Source: UBA8437 sp003445035 (GTDB taxonomy: Bacteria; Planctomycetota; Planctomycetia; Planctomycetales; Planctomycetaceae). From it: a stretch of 18,600 nt of DNA. The stretch is taken from contig CALCHI010000206.1 of NCBI GenBank assembly GCA_937901285.1, positions 1-18,600 on the forward strand. The letters are read 5' to 3'. Of this stretch, positions 1 through 7,506 are shown piece after piece (within the stretch, counting starts at the first letter, position 1; each line of letters begins with the position of its first letter). The notes beneath the pieces are model-generated. The model did no database searches. It was given only the letters and a program-made list of their open reading frames with translations, and was not told the origin of the DNA. Both the position numbers and the translations under genes were made by a program.

Positions 1-1
1 C

Positions 2-1309
2 AAGAAGGGAAAGACAGAAGAGCTCTGGATGCGTTTCTCCTCCCATAAGGTGAAACCCGGCGTCTACAGGGGCGCTATTGAATTCAAGCATGCACAGAGC
101 GGCAAATCCCTGGGAAGTCTGCCTGTAACGCTCAAGGTCTGGAAGGTCGCCATGCCTCCCAGGAACATCGTCCACTGCACCGGCTATAGCAGCGGAGTCG
201 GATTCATAAACGGGCTTTCGGGTAACCCCGACAAGGATGAGGCATACAAGAAGCGCCTGCATGCGTACCTTGCGAATATGGCCGAGACGCGGCTGGACTC
301 GCTGGCGATCTCCGTCAACAAGTTTTCGATCTACGATCCGGTGAAGATCAACGGCAAGCCGCTGCAGGCTGTGTTGAAAAGCGATTCTTCACTTCTCAAA
401 GGCGACACGCTCCCCCAGGTGGACTTTTCTTACTACGACTCCTTCTTTGCCATCGCCATGAAGTACGGGTTTAAGTCCATATCCTTTATGGGCCCGCAAG
501 CCCTTTTCATCGGTCCCCTTGCTTGCCTGGGCAAGGAGGTCACGGTGGATACCCCGGAAGGACGCCGGTGTGCTGTCTGGCTGGCCGGCGAATGGCGAAA
601 GTACCTCCAGAAGCAGGGCTTCAAAGCCGTCTGGGCCAAGGAGAATGACGAGATCAAGCCGGAGGAGATCCCGAGCTACAACAAGATCTGCGACATCTTC
701 AAGGAAGGCGGCTGGAGGACTTACACCACCTGGACCGGGACGATCCCCAAAAGCCCTGACCTCATCCGCAAGGTCAACAAGAACGCCGAACAGTGGCAGA
801 TGCAGCTCCTCTCTCTGGACATCTTCCGCAATCTGGTCGCGAAGCAGCCTCAGCTCATCGATAGAAAGGACGAGGTATGGTTCTACGGTGGCGGTAACGG
901 GGTCTACCGTTTCAGCTACCTTTATGTGCGTCTCTACGGCTGGCTTGCCGGCTACTACGATACGGACGGATTCGCATGGTACGTATACTGCGACTGGCAT
1001 AAGAACGAGACGATCGCCGTCCTGAAAGACGGTGTCGTCTACTCCACACCCGCCCTGGAAGGCTTGCGGGACGCCATCGAGGATGCCCAACTTTATGCGA
1101 TGCTTAACCGCAAGCTCCTTCCCAGGGCCGACAAGAGACAGTGGACACCCAGCAAGTACAGCCACGGCTTGGTTGCGAGAGGCGGAGGCGTGCCCCTGCC
1201 GTTGGAAAAGCTGACGTACGGTGCCTACGTCTTTTACGGCTTCCGATCGCCCACCCCGGACACCGTGCGGCAAGCGAAGGCCAAACTGCTCCGGACGCTG
1301 GAGAAATGA
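2..1309 (+). CDS. DUF4091-like glycoside hydrolase-type protein, 5' partial
   Basis: The frame is open to the left edge (codons from base 2 read KKGKTEELWMRFSSHKVKPG), so the Met at 29 is internal and the N-terminus is missing. The first ~45 visible residues resemble the end of a beta-sandwich ('KPGVYRGAIEF', 'LPVTLKVWKVAMP'), as precedes the barrel in DUF4091/DUF6067-type proteins. A probable TIM barrel follows, rich in Trp and Tyr, with an acidic 'KENDEIKPEE' and 'FKEGGWRTYTTWTG'. Near the C-terminus 'LRDAIEDAQLYAML' matches the characteristic DUF4091 ending. The family is inferred to act on polysaccharides, but no substrate can be assigned. Three 60-base lines counted by hand (from 241, 421 and 961) gave 60, 45 and 53% GC, against 65 and 68% in two lines of downstream genes, so its composition differs from its neighbours. 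It converges on tRNA-Glu. The call is good at fold level and weak for activity. Confidence 0.72.
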   Translation, partial: KKGKTEELWMRFSSHKVKPGVYRGAIEFKHAQSGKSLGSLPVTLKVWKVAMPPRNIVHCTGYSSGVGFINGLSGNPDKDEAYKKRLHAYLANMAETRLDSLAISVNKFSIYDPVKINGKPLQAVLKSDSSLLKGDTLPQVDFSYYDSFFAIAMKYGFKSISFMGPQALFIGPLACLGKEVTVDTPEGRRCAVWLAGEWRKYLQKQGFKAVWAKENDEIKPEEIPSYNKICDIFKEGGWRTYTTWTGTIPKSPDLIRKVNKNAEQWQMQLLSLDIFRNLVAKQPQLIDRKDEVWFYGGGNGVYRFSYLYVRLYGWLAGYYDTDGFAWYVYCDWHKNETIAVLKDGVVYSTPALEGLRDAIEDAQLYAMLNRKLLPRADKRQWTPSKYSHGLVARGGGVPLPLEKLTYGAYVFYGFRSPTPDTVRQAKAKLLRTLEK

Positions 1310-1480
1310 CAGGTGTGCTTCTCGAGGTCCAGTTTTCTCAGACTGGTCAGCGGGTTGAACAGTACGCAGTCCGCGTCGGTGAATCGAGTCCTCCGAAGGG
1401 AGACTCTGTTGTGCGAAGTTCTTTCTTCCCCAACCGAGCCGGTTTCGCCAAGATCTCTGAACTTAGGGTCAGGTCTGTCC

Positions 1481-1528
1481 GGTGACGAAAACTCGTCACC
1501 CAGTCCAAAACACACACCCCAAAGGGTG
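1481..1528. repeat. Two adjacent small hairpins sharing a GGTGAC core
   Basis: GGTGACGA at 1481-1488 pairs perfectly with TCGTCACC at 1493-1500 across a 4-base loop. CACCC at 1515-1519 then pairs with GGGTG at 1524-1528. GGTGAC or its complement occurs three times within about 50 bases. The hairpins lie in the 296-base gene-free stretch 1310-1605, in which I see no coding sequence. They could be a REP-like palindromic element or an RNA structure at the 3' end of the gene ending at 1309. Neither hairpin has a T-run, so simple terminator function is not supported. Confidence 0.35.
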
Positions 1529-1552
1529 ACCCCTGATTCGCCAGGGCAGCGC

Positions 1553-1595
1553 AAAAAGCCAGCCAACCCGCTGAAACAGCAGGTTGGCTGGCTTT
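1553..1595 (-). terminator. Strong bidirectional hairpin terminator downstream of tRNA-Glu
   Basis: AAAGCCAGCCAACC (1555-1568) is perfectly complementary to GGTTGGCTGGCTTT (1582-1595). An inner GCTG/CAGC stem (1570-1573 with 1577-1580) closes on an AAA loop. Read on the minus strand the hairpin is followed by five Ts (complement of 1553-1557), a textbook intrinsic terminator 10 bases past the 3' end of tRNA-Glu. On the plus strand it is followed by GCTTTGTTTG, so it may also stop transcription from the gene ending at 1309. Confidence 0.85.
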
Positions 1596-1605
1596 GTTTG
1601 TCGAG

Positions 1606-1678
1606 TACCCCCTACGGGATTTGAACCCGTGTCGCTGGACTGAGAATCCAGAATCCTAGGCCACTAGACGAAGGGGGC
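1606..1678 (-). tRNA. tRNA-Glu (anticodon CUC)
   Basis: The minus strand folds into a 73-nt cloverleaf. The acceptor is GCCCCCT/AGGGGGT with a terminal G-U pair. The D-arm is a 3-bp GTC/GAT stem carrying TAGTGGCCTAG. The anticodon stem CTGGA/TCCAG encloses TTCTCAG (anticodon CTC, U33 and A37 in place). The T-arm is ACGGG-TTCAAAT-CCCGT and the discriminator is A. The sequence closely follows bacterial tRNA-Glu. CCA is not encoded (CTC follows the discriminator), so it must be added after transcription. A promoter lies immediately upstream and a terminator immediately downstream, so the gene is probably its own transcription unit. Its 3' end faces the lower-GC gene at the left edge. Confidence 0.95.
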
Positions 1679-1703
1679 GAAGGGTGTCCCGAAGGACGAA
1701 GAC

Positions 1704-1733
1704 GTTGTAATCGAGCGGCCGCGGATCTGTCAA
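1704..1733 (-). promoter_or_regulatory. Probable sigma-70-type promoter of tRNA-Glu
   Basis: On the minus strand a perfect -35 hexamer TTGACA (complement of 1728-1733) is followed by an 18-base spacer and TACAAC (complement of 1704-1709; 4 of 6 matches to TATAAT). The -10 box ends 25 bases before the mature tRNA 5' end, which predicts a short leader of about 18 nt. It lies in the 82-base gap between the queF stop and the tRNA. Assignment rests on motif and position only. Confidence 0.55.
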
Positions 1734-1760
1734 CCCGCGCGGCGAGAGGCCCGAAAACCA

Positions 1761-2147
1761 CTACTCAGACGCCGTCGGATCACCCGCGGAAACCGGTTCG
1801 TCGTATTCGGCGGTGACGGTTGTCGAAATTCCGCCGCGGGGTGTGAATTCCCCCACGATCGCCATCCAGCGGGGTAAGGTCGCCGCGACCAGGTCATCGA
1901 GGATCCGGTTGGTGACGGCTTCGTAGAACGCGCCGTGGTTGCGGAACTGTTGCAGGTACAGTTTTAGCGACTTCAATTCGTAACACGTCGCATCGGCGAT
2001 GTACGAGATTGTCAGCGTTCCGAAGTCAGGCTGGCCGGTCTTCGGGCACATCGAGGTGAACTCGGGGCAAACCGTCTCGATGACGTAGTCCCGGCCGGGA
2101 TACGGGTTCTCGAAGGTCTCGAGGATGTCACCGGTGGGCTCGGTCAT
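1761..2147 (-). CDS. queF: NADPH-dependent 7-cyano-7-deazaguanine reductase QueF
   Basis: QueF reduces preQ0 to preQ1 with NADPH in the cytoplasm, a step of queuosine biosynthesis for tRNAs with GUN anticodons. The 128-residue protein is the short, single-domain (YkvM-type) form. The catalytic Cys is Cys34 in 'TSMCPKTGQPDF' and the conserved Asp is Asp41. The QueF family motif is 'ELKSLKLY' at residues 57-64, followed by 'FRNHGAFYE' with the substrate-binding Glu76 and by 'FTPRGGI'. The residue before Glu76 is Tyr, where Bacillus subtilis QueF has His96; I believe this occurs in other homologues. The start codon overlaps the stop of the upstream DUF11-protein gene (ATGA at 2144-2147), so translation is probably coupled. 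No other queuosine gene is in the window. Confidence 0.93.
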   Translation of the reverse strand: MTEPTGDILETFENPYPGRDYVIETVCPEFTSMCPKTGQPDFGTLTISYIADATCYELKSLKLYLQQFRNHGAFYEAVTNRILDDLVAATLPRWMAIVGEFTPRGGISTTVTAEYDEPVSAGDPTASE

Positions 2148-4435
2148 GGCGTGATCGAGCGAGGCAGTGTTGTCACCGCATCGGTGCGAGCCAGTGGTTG
2201 TTGCAATTGATCGCAGGCGAACTGCGTCTGCAGCAACTGCTGGCCGGGAACCGTGGAGCGGACAGTGACAACGATCGTTCGAGCCTGACCGCCGGCGATT
2301 GCGTCCTGTGAGGGGATGATGCCCAGGCTGCCCGCCTTGCCGTCGACGTCGCGTTTGCCGCCGGTGATCTTGATGACCTGGAGCGACTCGGGAAGATTTA
2401 TGTTCAGCCGGCTACGGGTCACGGGGCTGCTGCCGCCGTTGGACAGGTTGAAGGTGATGTCGAAATTCCGCCCGACAGTCGCCGGAGCCTGGATTCCAGA
2501 GATGTTCAGATTCGGGGCAGGGAAGCCGGTGGTCAGCATCGTTTCCGATGAGGTGGCCAGGGTCCGAGTTCCCTCGGACAGTCGAACCAGGCTGGCCAGT
2601 GTCTTGCCGGCTTGGCGGGGGCGGGCCGTGGTGGTGAATGTCACCGTGTCGCCGGGATTGATGGGTGCCACCGACCAGGTGATACGGCCGTTGACCGGGT
2701 CGAATCGCCCCTGGTTGCTGGCGGCAATGAAATCCAGTCCGGGGGCGAGGGTCTGCGTGAGAGTGGCCGCGGGTGAGCGGGTCCGGGTGTTGTTCGAAAT
2801 GGTCGTTTTCAATGCGGCGGCGGTGCCGATGCTGACTCGGGCAGGAACGGTCTGTTGGATCGCCACCGTCTGCGCAGCTCCAATACGGATGATCTTCTCG
2901 CCACTGGCCAGCACGGTCTTGCCCGATGCCAGCGTGGCGCGACTGACGGCCTCGCCGTTGGTTTTGGCCTTCACCTGGAGGGTGATGATCTTGCTCTGAC
3001 CGGCCGCCAGGGCCGGCAACGGATATTCGAGGTCTGTTCCGGCCGGGTGATCAAGTTCCTTGGGAATCACGTTGCGGAGGACCACGCCACTTTGTGGGAG
3101 TTGCGTGTGGTTGGTCAGGGTGAACTGCAGCGTGAAGGTTTCGCCGACGTCAGCCTGTGAGGGGGCGGCGATGTCCAGCGTGAGGCCAGTTTGTTTGATG
3201 GCGGTTTGCGGTGCGGTGGCGGCCGGAATGCTGTCAGCGACCGGTTTCGCCGCGATGGCCGGCGCCGCCCGGGGTGTCGGTTTGAACGGAGTTGCCTGGG
3301 CCGACGCTGTGCCGGTGATCCGACTGACCGCAGCGGCGTGCGCTGCGAAACGGATCGTGGCGGTGCTGCCCAGGTCTCCGGCAACCGTCGGGATCACTCG
3401 AACCATGATCTTGTGCTCTCCACCGGGAGGCATGGTGCCGAGCGACCAGGTGAGCCGTCCGTCCGTGAGTTCGGCCTGGGGAACCGTGCCGGTTAGGCGG
3501 GCGCCGTTGGGGATCGGGTCTTCAAGTACGACGGCGTGTGCAGCACTTGTGCCTGTATTGCGGATCTTGATCGAGTAGACCAGTGGTTCGCCGATCACGC
3601 CGTTGGCCGGGATCGTCTTGGTGATTTCGAGTTGCGGCTGTTGAAGACCCCGAGGGGCCTGTGGGTCGACAGTGGCAATGCCAACCAGTGGGCTGGACTT
3701 GGGAGTGGCCGGTTGGGACGCACGAGGTGTGATGTTGGCTGGGGCCTCGGGCAGTTCCCGTCCGGTTGGCGGATTGAGCGTATTCGGGGCGGGGGCGGTG
3801 ATGGCGCGGCCGGAGTCCACCGCCGAGGGCTGGGCCAGGTCGATGGTCCTGGGCTGGTCGTCGGCCGGCGGTGGTGTCAGGGAAGGATCGTCGGAGGAGG
3901 CCGGCAGAATGGACCTGGAGGGCGTGGCCGGCGGAGGGCTGAGCGGGGTTGCGGGAATCGCGGTCGAAGGGGGCGTGGTCGGGAAAGCTGCAGGCGGCTC
4001 GAGAACCGGGGCCGGCGGAAAGGAATCGGAAGCAAGGCCCGGAGATGGGGTGTCCGGGACGATGGGTATTGCCGTGGCTGGCGGCGGCGCGTTCACCGTC
4101 TGCCGTGAGGTGGGGAATGCCACCGGGTCGGGCGTCAGTGGGCCGGGCGGAGTGGGGGGCGAGGGCGCGGCTTCGAAGGTGGGGGGCGACGCCGGCAGGG
4201 CTGCCGCGGCCGTTGTCACCGCGGGTTCGCTTTGCAGAGAGGCAACCCCCTGTTCGGTCCCGGGAAGCGGGGCCGGTTCGCCCAGGTCGAGTTCGTCGTC
4301 GTCGGCGAAAATGGCTTCGCCGTCGGCGCTGACCGTCTGGTTGTCGTCGAGGCTTCGTTGGACCTGTATCGCCACGAGGGCGCTCAGGGACACGACAGCG
4401 AGGAGACTGGTGAAAATCGTGACGCCACGGAGCAT
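2144..4435 (-). CDS. Membrane-anchored DUF11-repeat protein with Pro/Ala-rich linker
   Basis: This 763-residue protein has one N-terminal hydrophobic segment (about residues 5-24), which reads as an uncleaved anchor or signal. Next come an acidic patch (about 43-51) and a long Pro/Ala/Thr-rich, probably disordered linker (about 55-265). Four Ig-like DUF11-type repeats follow, roughly at 266-365, 415-515, 518-620 and 640-745. The first shows the family pattern 'LEITKTIPANGVIGEPLVYS', an 'IRNTG' strand and 'LEDPIPNGARL'. DUF11 repeats are common in bacterial surface and envelope proteins and are thought to be structural or adhesive; no enzymatic motif is visible. AAAGGA lies 6 bases before the ATG, a good ribosome binding site. 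A 181-base gap separates it from the cyclase gene upstream, so it may have its own promoter, though I found no convincing one. It overlaps queF by ATGA. Confidence 0.8.
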   Translation of the reverse strand: MLRGVTIFTSLLAVVSLSALVAIQVQRSLDDNQTVSADGEAIFADDDELDLGEPAPLPGTEQGVASLQSEPAVTTAAAALPASPPTFEAAPSPPTPPGPLTPDPVAFPTSRQTVNAPPPATAIPIVPDTPSPGLASDSFPPAPVLEPPAAFPTTPPSTAIPATPLSPPPATPSRSILPASSDDPSLTPPPADDQPRTIDLAQPSAVDSGRAITAPAPNTLNPPTGRELPEAPANITPRASQPATPKSSPLVGIATVDPQAPRGLQQPQLEITKTIPANGVIGEPLVYSIKIRNTGTSAAHAVVLEDPIPNGARLTGTVPQAELTDGRLTWSLGTMPPGGEHKIMVRVIPTVAGDLGSTATIRFAAHAAAVSRITGTASAQATPFKPTPRAAPAIAAKPVADSIPAATAPQTAIKQTGLTLDIAAPSQADVGETFTLQFTLTNHTQLPQSGVVLRNVIPKELDHPAGTDLEYPLPALAAGQSKIITLQVKAKTNGEAVSRATLASGKTVLASGEKIIRIGAAQTVAIQQTVPARVSIGTAAALKTTISNNTRTRSPAATLTQTLAPGLDFIAASNQGRFDPVNGRITWSVAPINPGDTVTFTTTARPRQAGKTLASLVRLSEGTRTLATSSETMLTTGFPAPNLNISGIQAPATVGRNFDITFNLSNGGSSPVTRSRLNINLPESLQVIKITGGKRDVDGKAGSLGIIPSQDAIAGGQARTIVVTVRSTVPGQQLLQTQFACDQLQQPLARTDAVTTLPRSITP

Positions 4436-4616
4436 GGGAGTCCTTTCCCGAAACTACCAAGGACGCATCGCCTGTCGAGGTGGATGCCTCGGAGGCCGCT
4501 ATCCAATCGATCTCTTCACAACGCGGGGACGGTAACACATGGCTGGTTCATCTCCTAGACGACTTGGGCGAAATTGGATCGACGGGGATATTTTCGTGTC
4601 CCGCCGTCGCCGGGGG

Positions 4617-5549
4617 TCAGTCGCCGGGAGTCGGCGGTTCGGTTTCCACATCGTGCCAGGTCATCGCTCTGTCCATCGGTTCGATCCGCAGCATGACCGT
4701 GCCGTCCTGGAAGATTCGCACGGTGCCGTTGGATTCTGATACGGCGATCGCCACCGCAGGAGTGGTCTTGGTGATGGCGGCGGCGGCCCAGTGCCGGGCG
4801 CCCAGGCCCTTGGAGAGTGTCAGGCCGCTGGCTGCGGCCCTGAGAATCCGTCCGGCCGACTGGACAACACCGTCGGAGGAGACGACGAATGCTCCGTCGA
4901 GCTGGGCGATCTCCTTCACACTCTCGCGAACCCTCCGCATATGAATGTCGCGTTCTCGGCGGGGATACCCCTTGAACGGGTCGTGAACACCCTCTTCCGA
5001 GAGTGGGAGCACCTTGCGATGACTGCCGACGACGAACATCGTTCCCACCGGTTTCCCCTCGCGGCCCTCGCGGCCGATTTCCACCGCCAGGTCAACAACC
5101 GAGCGAAGCGTCTCGAGCGGGACCTTGGTTTCGAGTCGTTGCAGGTCACGTGAGGTCAGTTTGGCGAGGTGGTCGCCGAGATTGATGATCGAGAGCGAGT
5201 CGATGGTGTCGCGTTCATACCCGGAATAGAGCGCCACAATCGTGTCGCCACTTTCGAGGTGCTCGTCGGCGATGGCTTCGAGCAGGGCCTGGCTGAGCTG
5301 AACCTGGCGAGTTTCGGAAGACGAATCGAGCGGCACGAGATCGACTTCGTCGGCGGTGGCGGCCCGCTGCACGTCGGGGTTGTTGCTGGCGACCAACAAC
5401 TGGGCCGGATGGAGCTTCTTGCGGATCTCGGCGAACTTGTAAGGCGAATCGGCCAGCATCACGACCGCCGCGGCTTTGGTCTCTTTGGCCAGTCGCTTGG
5501 ACGCGACCAGAAGCCCTGCAACGGTGGGTGAGAGCGACTTTCGTTGCAT
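4617..5549 (-). CDS. Diadenylate cyclase, PK_C-like domain fused to DisA_N/DAC domain (DacZ-like)
   Basis: The enzyme is predicted to join two ATP into cyclic di-AMP, a soluble second messenger. The C-terminal ~110 residues are a DAC (DisA_N) domain with 'LDGAFVVSSDGVV' (DGA at 218-220), 'GLGARHWAAAAIT' (RHW at 252-254, where the classical motif is RHR) and 'SESNGTVRIF' (271-280). There is no transmembrane segment and no DisA-type helix-hairpin-helix DNA-binding region, so it is neither CdaA nor DisA. Residues ~8-130 form an alpha/beta domain resembling the pyruvate-kinase C-terminal-like (PK_C) domain of the archaeal cyclase DacZ, linked by 'EIGREGREGKPVGTMFVVGS' (157-176). The length of 310 fits that architecture. 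The gene lies 67 bases after the upstream secreted-protein gene on the same strand. No clear Shine-Dalgarno precedes the ATG. The DAC call is firm; the DacZ-like class is inferred from recalled family layout. Confidence 0.85.
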   Translation of the reverse strand: MQRKSLSPTVAGLLVASKRLAKETKAAAVVMLADSPYKFAEIRKKLHPAQLLVASNNPDVQRAATADEVDLVPLDSSSETRQVQLSQALLEAIADEHLESGDTIVALYSGYERDTIDSLSIINLGDHLAKLTSRDLQRLETKVPLETLRSVVDLAVEIGREGREGKPVGTMFVVGSHRKVLPLSEEGVHDPFKGYPRRERDIHMRRVRESVKEIAQLDGAFVVSSDGVVQSAGRILRAAASGLTLSKGLGARHWAAAAITKTTPAVAIAVSESNGTVRIFQDGTVMLRIEPMDRAMTWHDVETEPPTPGD

Positions 5550-5616
5550 GAAGTTGTGAAAATCCGATCGTTAGAGACTCGCGTCAGCCTCAATTCTAGG
5601 CGAAACCGTCGCCCGG

Positions 5617-6552
5617 TCAATCACCTTCGGAGAGCAGAAGTTCGTGTTTGGTGCGGGCGATCATCAGTGTGTCAGCTCCGAAGGGGCCGACCAGCGTTCT
5701 GTCGATGTTGCTCGTCTTGGAGATCAGCACTCCCCGGTCGATGTCGAGGACGACCTTGCCGGTGTCGACGAGTTGGATGAGCTGAGCGAGCAGCCTGGGA
5801 TCGGTGATCGGGGTGAGTCGGATGGTCTTCCAGGTGATCGTCGCGAGGTCCTTCTCGACTTTCTGAAGCGAATAAATCTTCTTCAACGTGATCCGATGCT
5901 GTTTGCCGACGCGATCGGAAGTTGTCGCCTCGTGCGACTCCTCCCAGGTTCCCCCGATGGGGACCGGTTGTTCGGGCAGCGGAACCAGGAATCCCTGTTT
6001 CTGCAGTGACTTGGCCAGCGACTGGTTCGAAGCACCCGGATGGGCCTTCAGCCAGGACTTGCTGATCGACAGCACGTTGAGCAGTTTTCCGGAGCTGTCA
6101 CAGCGGCTGCGGGCGATCGGGCGACCGATGGTCGCCAGCAAGGTCCGGAAATTGACCGGGCAGGAATCGGGTCCGTCGGAGCTGTCGATGGTGATGGCCG
6201 GTTCGTCGCCCTGCTGGGCGCGGATTTTGATGTGATCGATGACCGTCTCGACCAGCCCCTGCCCTTTCTTGTCCACCGACAACACCCGGTAGTGCTTGCG
6301 GCTCTTGCGGTTGTTGAGGATCCGAACCGTCTTGTTGGCCTTTTGCAGTCGGATGGTGCTGTGAAAGCGGTCCTCGTAGTGGACCACCTGTTCGGGGGTG
6401 AACTTGAATGCCAGCTGCCAGGTGGGAGCGTCGTTCGGCTGAGGAGCCTCCCCGGCCGGCAGGGCAGCCGCCGACACCCCCACGATGATGGCCAGCTTCG
6501 GGAGTGTCCGTGCGTGGAGAGAGAACATGACGTGCGAGCTCCGCGAGGACAT
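5617..6552 (-). CDS. Secreted hypothetical protein
   Basis: I do not recognise this 311-residue protein with certainty. A second Met at residue 9 (start at 6528) gives a more typical signal peptide (basic 'HARTLPK', hydrophobic 'LAIIVGVSAAALPA', likely cleavage before 'GEAPQ'), so 5617-6528 is a plausible shorter gene. Neither start has a strong ribosome binding site. The mature part begins 'WQLAFKFTPEQVVHYEDRF' and alternates beta strands with basic stretches. It resembles the DUF6263-like secreted proteins common in planctomycetes, which have a similar beta-rich N-terminus, but this is a recollection. No catalytic motif or membrane segment was found. It lies 56 bases after nadK and 67 before the cyclase gene, in the same orientation, so the three may be cotranscribed. 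Confidence 0.7.
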   Translation of the reverse strand: MSSRSSHVMFSLHARTLPKLAIIVGVSAAALPAGEAPQPNDAPTWQLAFKFTPEQVVHYEDRFHSTIRLQKANKTVRILNNRKSRKHYRVLSVDKKGQGLVETVIDHIKIRAQQGDEPAITIDSSDGPDSCPVNFRTLLATIGRPIARSRCDSSGKLLNVLSISKSWLKAHPGASNQSLAKSLQKQGFLVPLPEQPVPIGGTWEESHEATTSDRVGKQHRITLKKIYSLQKVEKDLATITWKTIRLTPITDPRLLAQLIQLVDTGKVVLDIDRGVLISKTSNIDRTLVGPFGADTLMIARTKHELLLSEGD

Positions 6553-6608
6553 GGGCGCGGGAGGCTAGCAGATCGTCGAAAGTGAGGGGAGAGGAGATCG
6601 GGAGGGAA

Positions 6609-7469
6609 TCAGCGGCCGCGTCCGCGGACCTGGCCGCTCCAGCCCAGCTTATTTCTCAGGGCCGAGTAGTAGCTGTGGCCGGGAATCCTGGCCAACTGGA
6701 ATGTCAGTTCGGATCGGGCCACGTGGATTGCGTCCCCGGCGGCGAACGGGCGGCGGACCTGGCCATCGACGACCAGGGTCACTCCCTCGGGTGCCTCGTC
6801 CATCGTCAGCGTGTATTGCCTGTCAGCCCGGTCCACCAGCGGGCGGTTACTGAGCGTGTGTGGGTTCAACGGTGTGACGACAAACGCCTGCAGGTCCTGG
6901 CGAAGAATGGGGCCTCCGGCCGAAAGGCTGTGAGCGGTGGATCCGACGGGCGAACTGATGATCACGCCGTCACCGCTGAAGGTGGTCACGTCCTCGCCGT
7001 CAATTTGCAGTTGCACGTCGAGCATGGTGAGGCTGGCACCGGCAGAGAGCGCGACCTCGTTGAGTCCGATGATGGTCTCGGTCTCGCCACTCGAGGATTC
7101 GTGTTGGCACTCGAACATCAGGTGCTCGATGACCCGGTACTGTCTGTCCCGGATGGCCGCCAGGTTGTCGCGGAACTCGTCCAGTGACAGTTCGGCCAGG
7201 AAGCCGAGTCGTCCGAGGTTGACGCCGAGGATCGGCCGTTGTGTGGCGGCCAGTTGGCGACAGGCTCTCAGGATCGCCCCATCTCCACCCAGCACCACGA
7301 CCAGGTCGGCTTCCGGCGGGGGCTCCCCCAGATCCTCGGTCACCGCTGCGGCTACCACCTCGACTCCTTCGGCTTCGTCGAGGAACGCCGAAAGTTCCGC
7401 CCAGGCGTCCTGGACACGGGGTCCCTGGTCTCGGGCGAGGACAATCAGTTTCAGGGCGTCGTCTGGCAT
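6609..7469 (-). CDS. nadK: NAD kinase
   Basis: NAD kinase phosphorylates NAD to NADP in the cytoplasm using ATP or polyphosphate. The 286-residue length is normal for bacterial NadK. The family signatures appear in order: the GGDG phosphate-binding motif at 61-64 within 'VVVLGGDGAILRACR'; 'GVNLGRLGFLAEL' at 82-94; 'NEVAL' at 137-141; the glycine-rich 'SPVGSTAHSLSAGGPI' at 173-188; and 'DGQ' at 235-237. A Ser-Pro-Val replaces the more common Thr-Pro-Thr at the start of the glycine-rich motif. It is the first gene of the minus-strand block and is divergent from the gene starting near 7566, so its promoter should lie in 7470-7565. The C-terminus ends in a short basic tail. Confidence 0.96.
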   Translation of the reverse strand: MPDDALKLIVLARDQGPRVQDAWAELSAFLDEAEGVEVVAAAVTEDLGEPPPEADLVVVLGGDGAILRACRQLAATQRPILGVNLGRLGFLAELSLDEFRDNLAAIRDRQYRVIEHLMFECQHESSSGETETIIGLNEVALSAGASLTMLDVQLQIDGEDVTTFSGDGVIISSPVGSTAHSLSAGGPILRQDLQAFVVTPLNPHTLSNRPLVDRADRQYTLTMDEAPEGVTLVVDGQVRRPFAAGDAIHVARSELTFQLARIPGHSYYSALRNKLGWSGQVRGRGR

Positions 7470-7506
7470 GGGGGGGCAGTGGCCTGGGCGTCATTGGGAA
7501 ACCGAA

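Noticed and set aside
389..1273. Minus-strand open frame antisense to the DUF4091-like gene
   Set aside because: It shows no domain features, while the plus strand has the DUF4091 C-terminal motif and a continuous frame from the window edge.
3522..4538. Second minus-strand frame of about 338 codons overlapping the N-terminal half of the DUF11 protein
   Set aside because: It is an alternate frame of the Pro-rich linker coding sequence and gives Arg/Pro/His-rich nonsense. The DUF11 frame has a start with a ribosome binding site and recognisable repeats.
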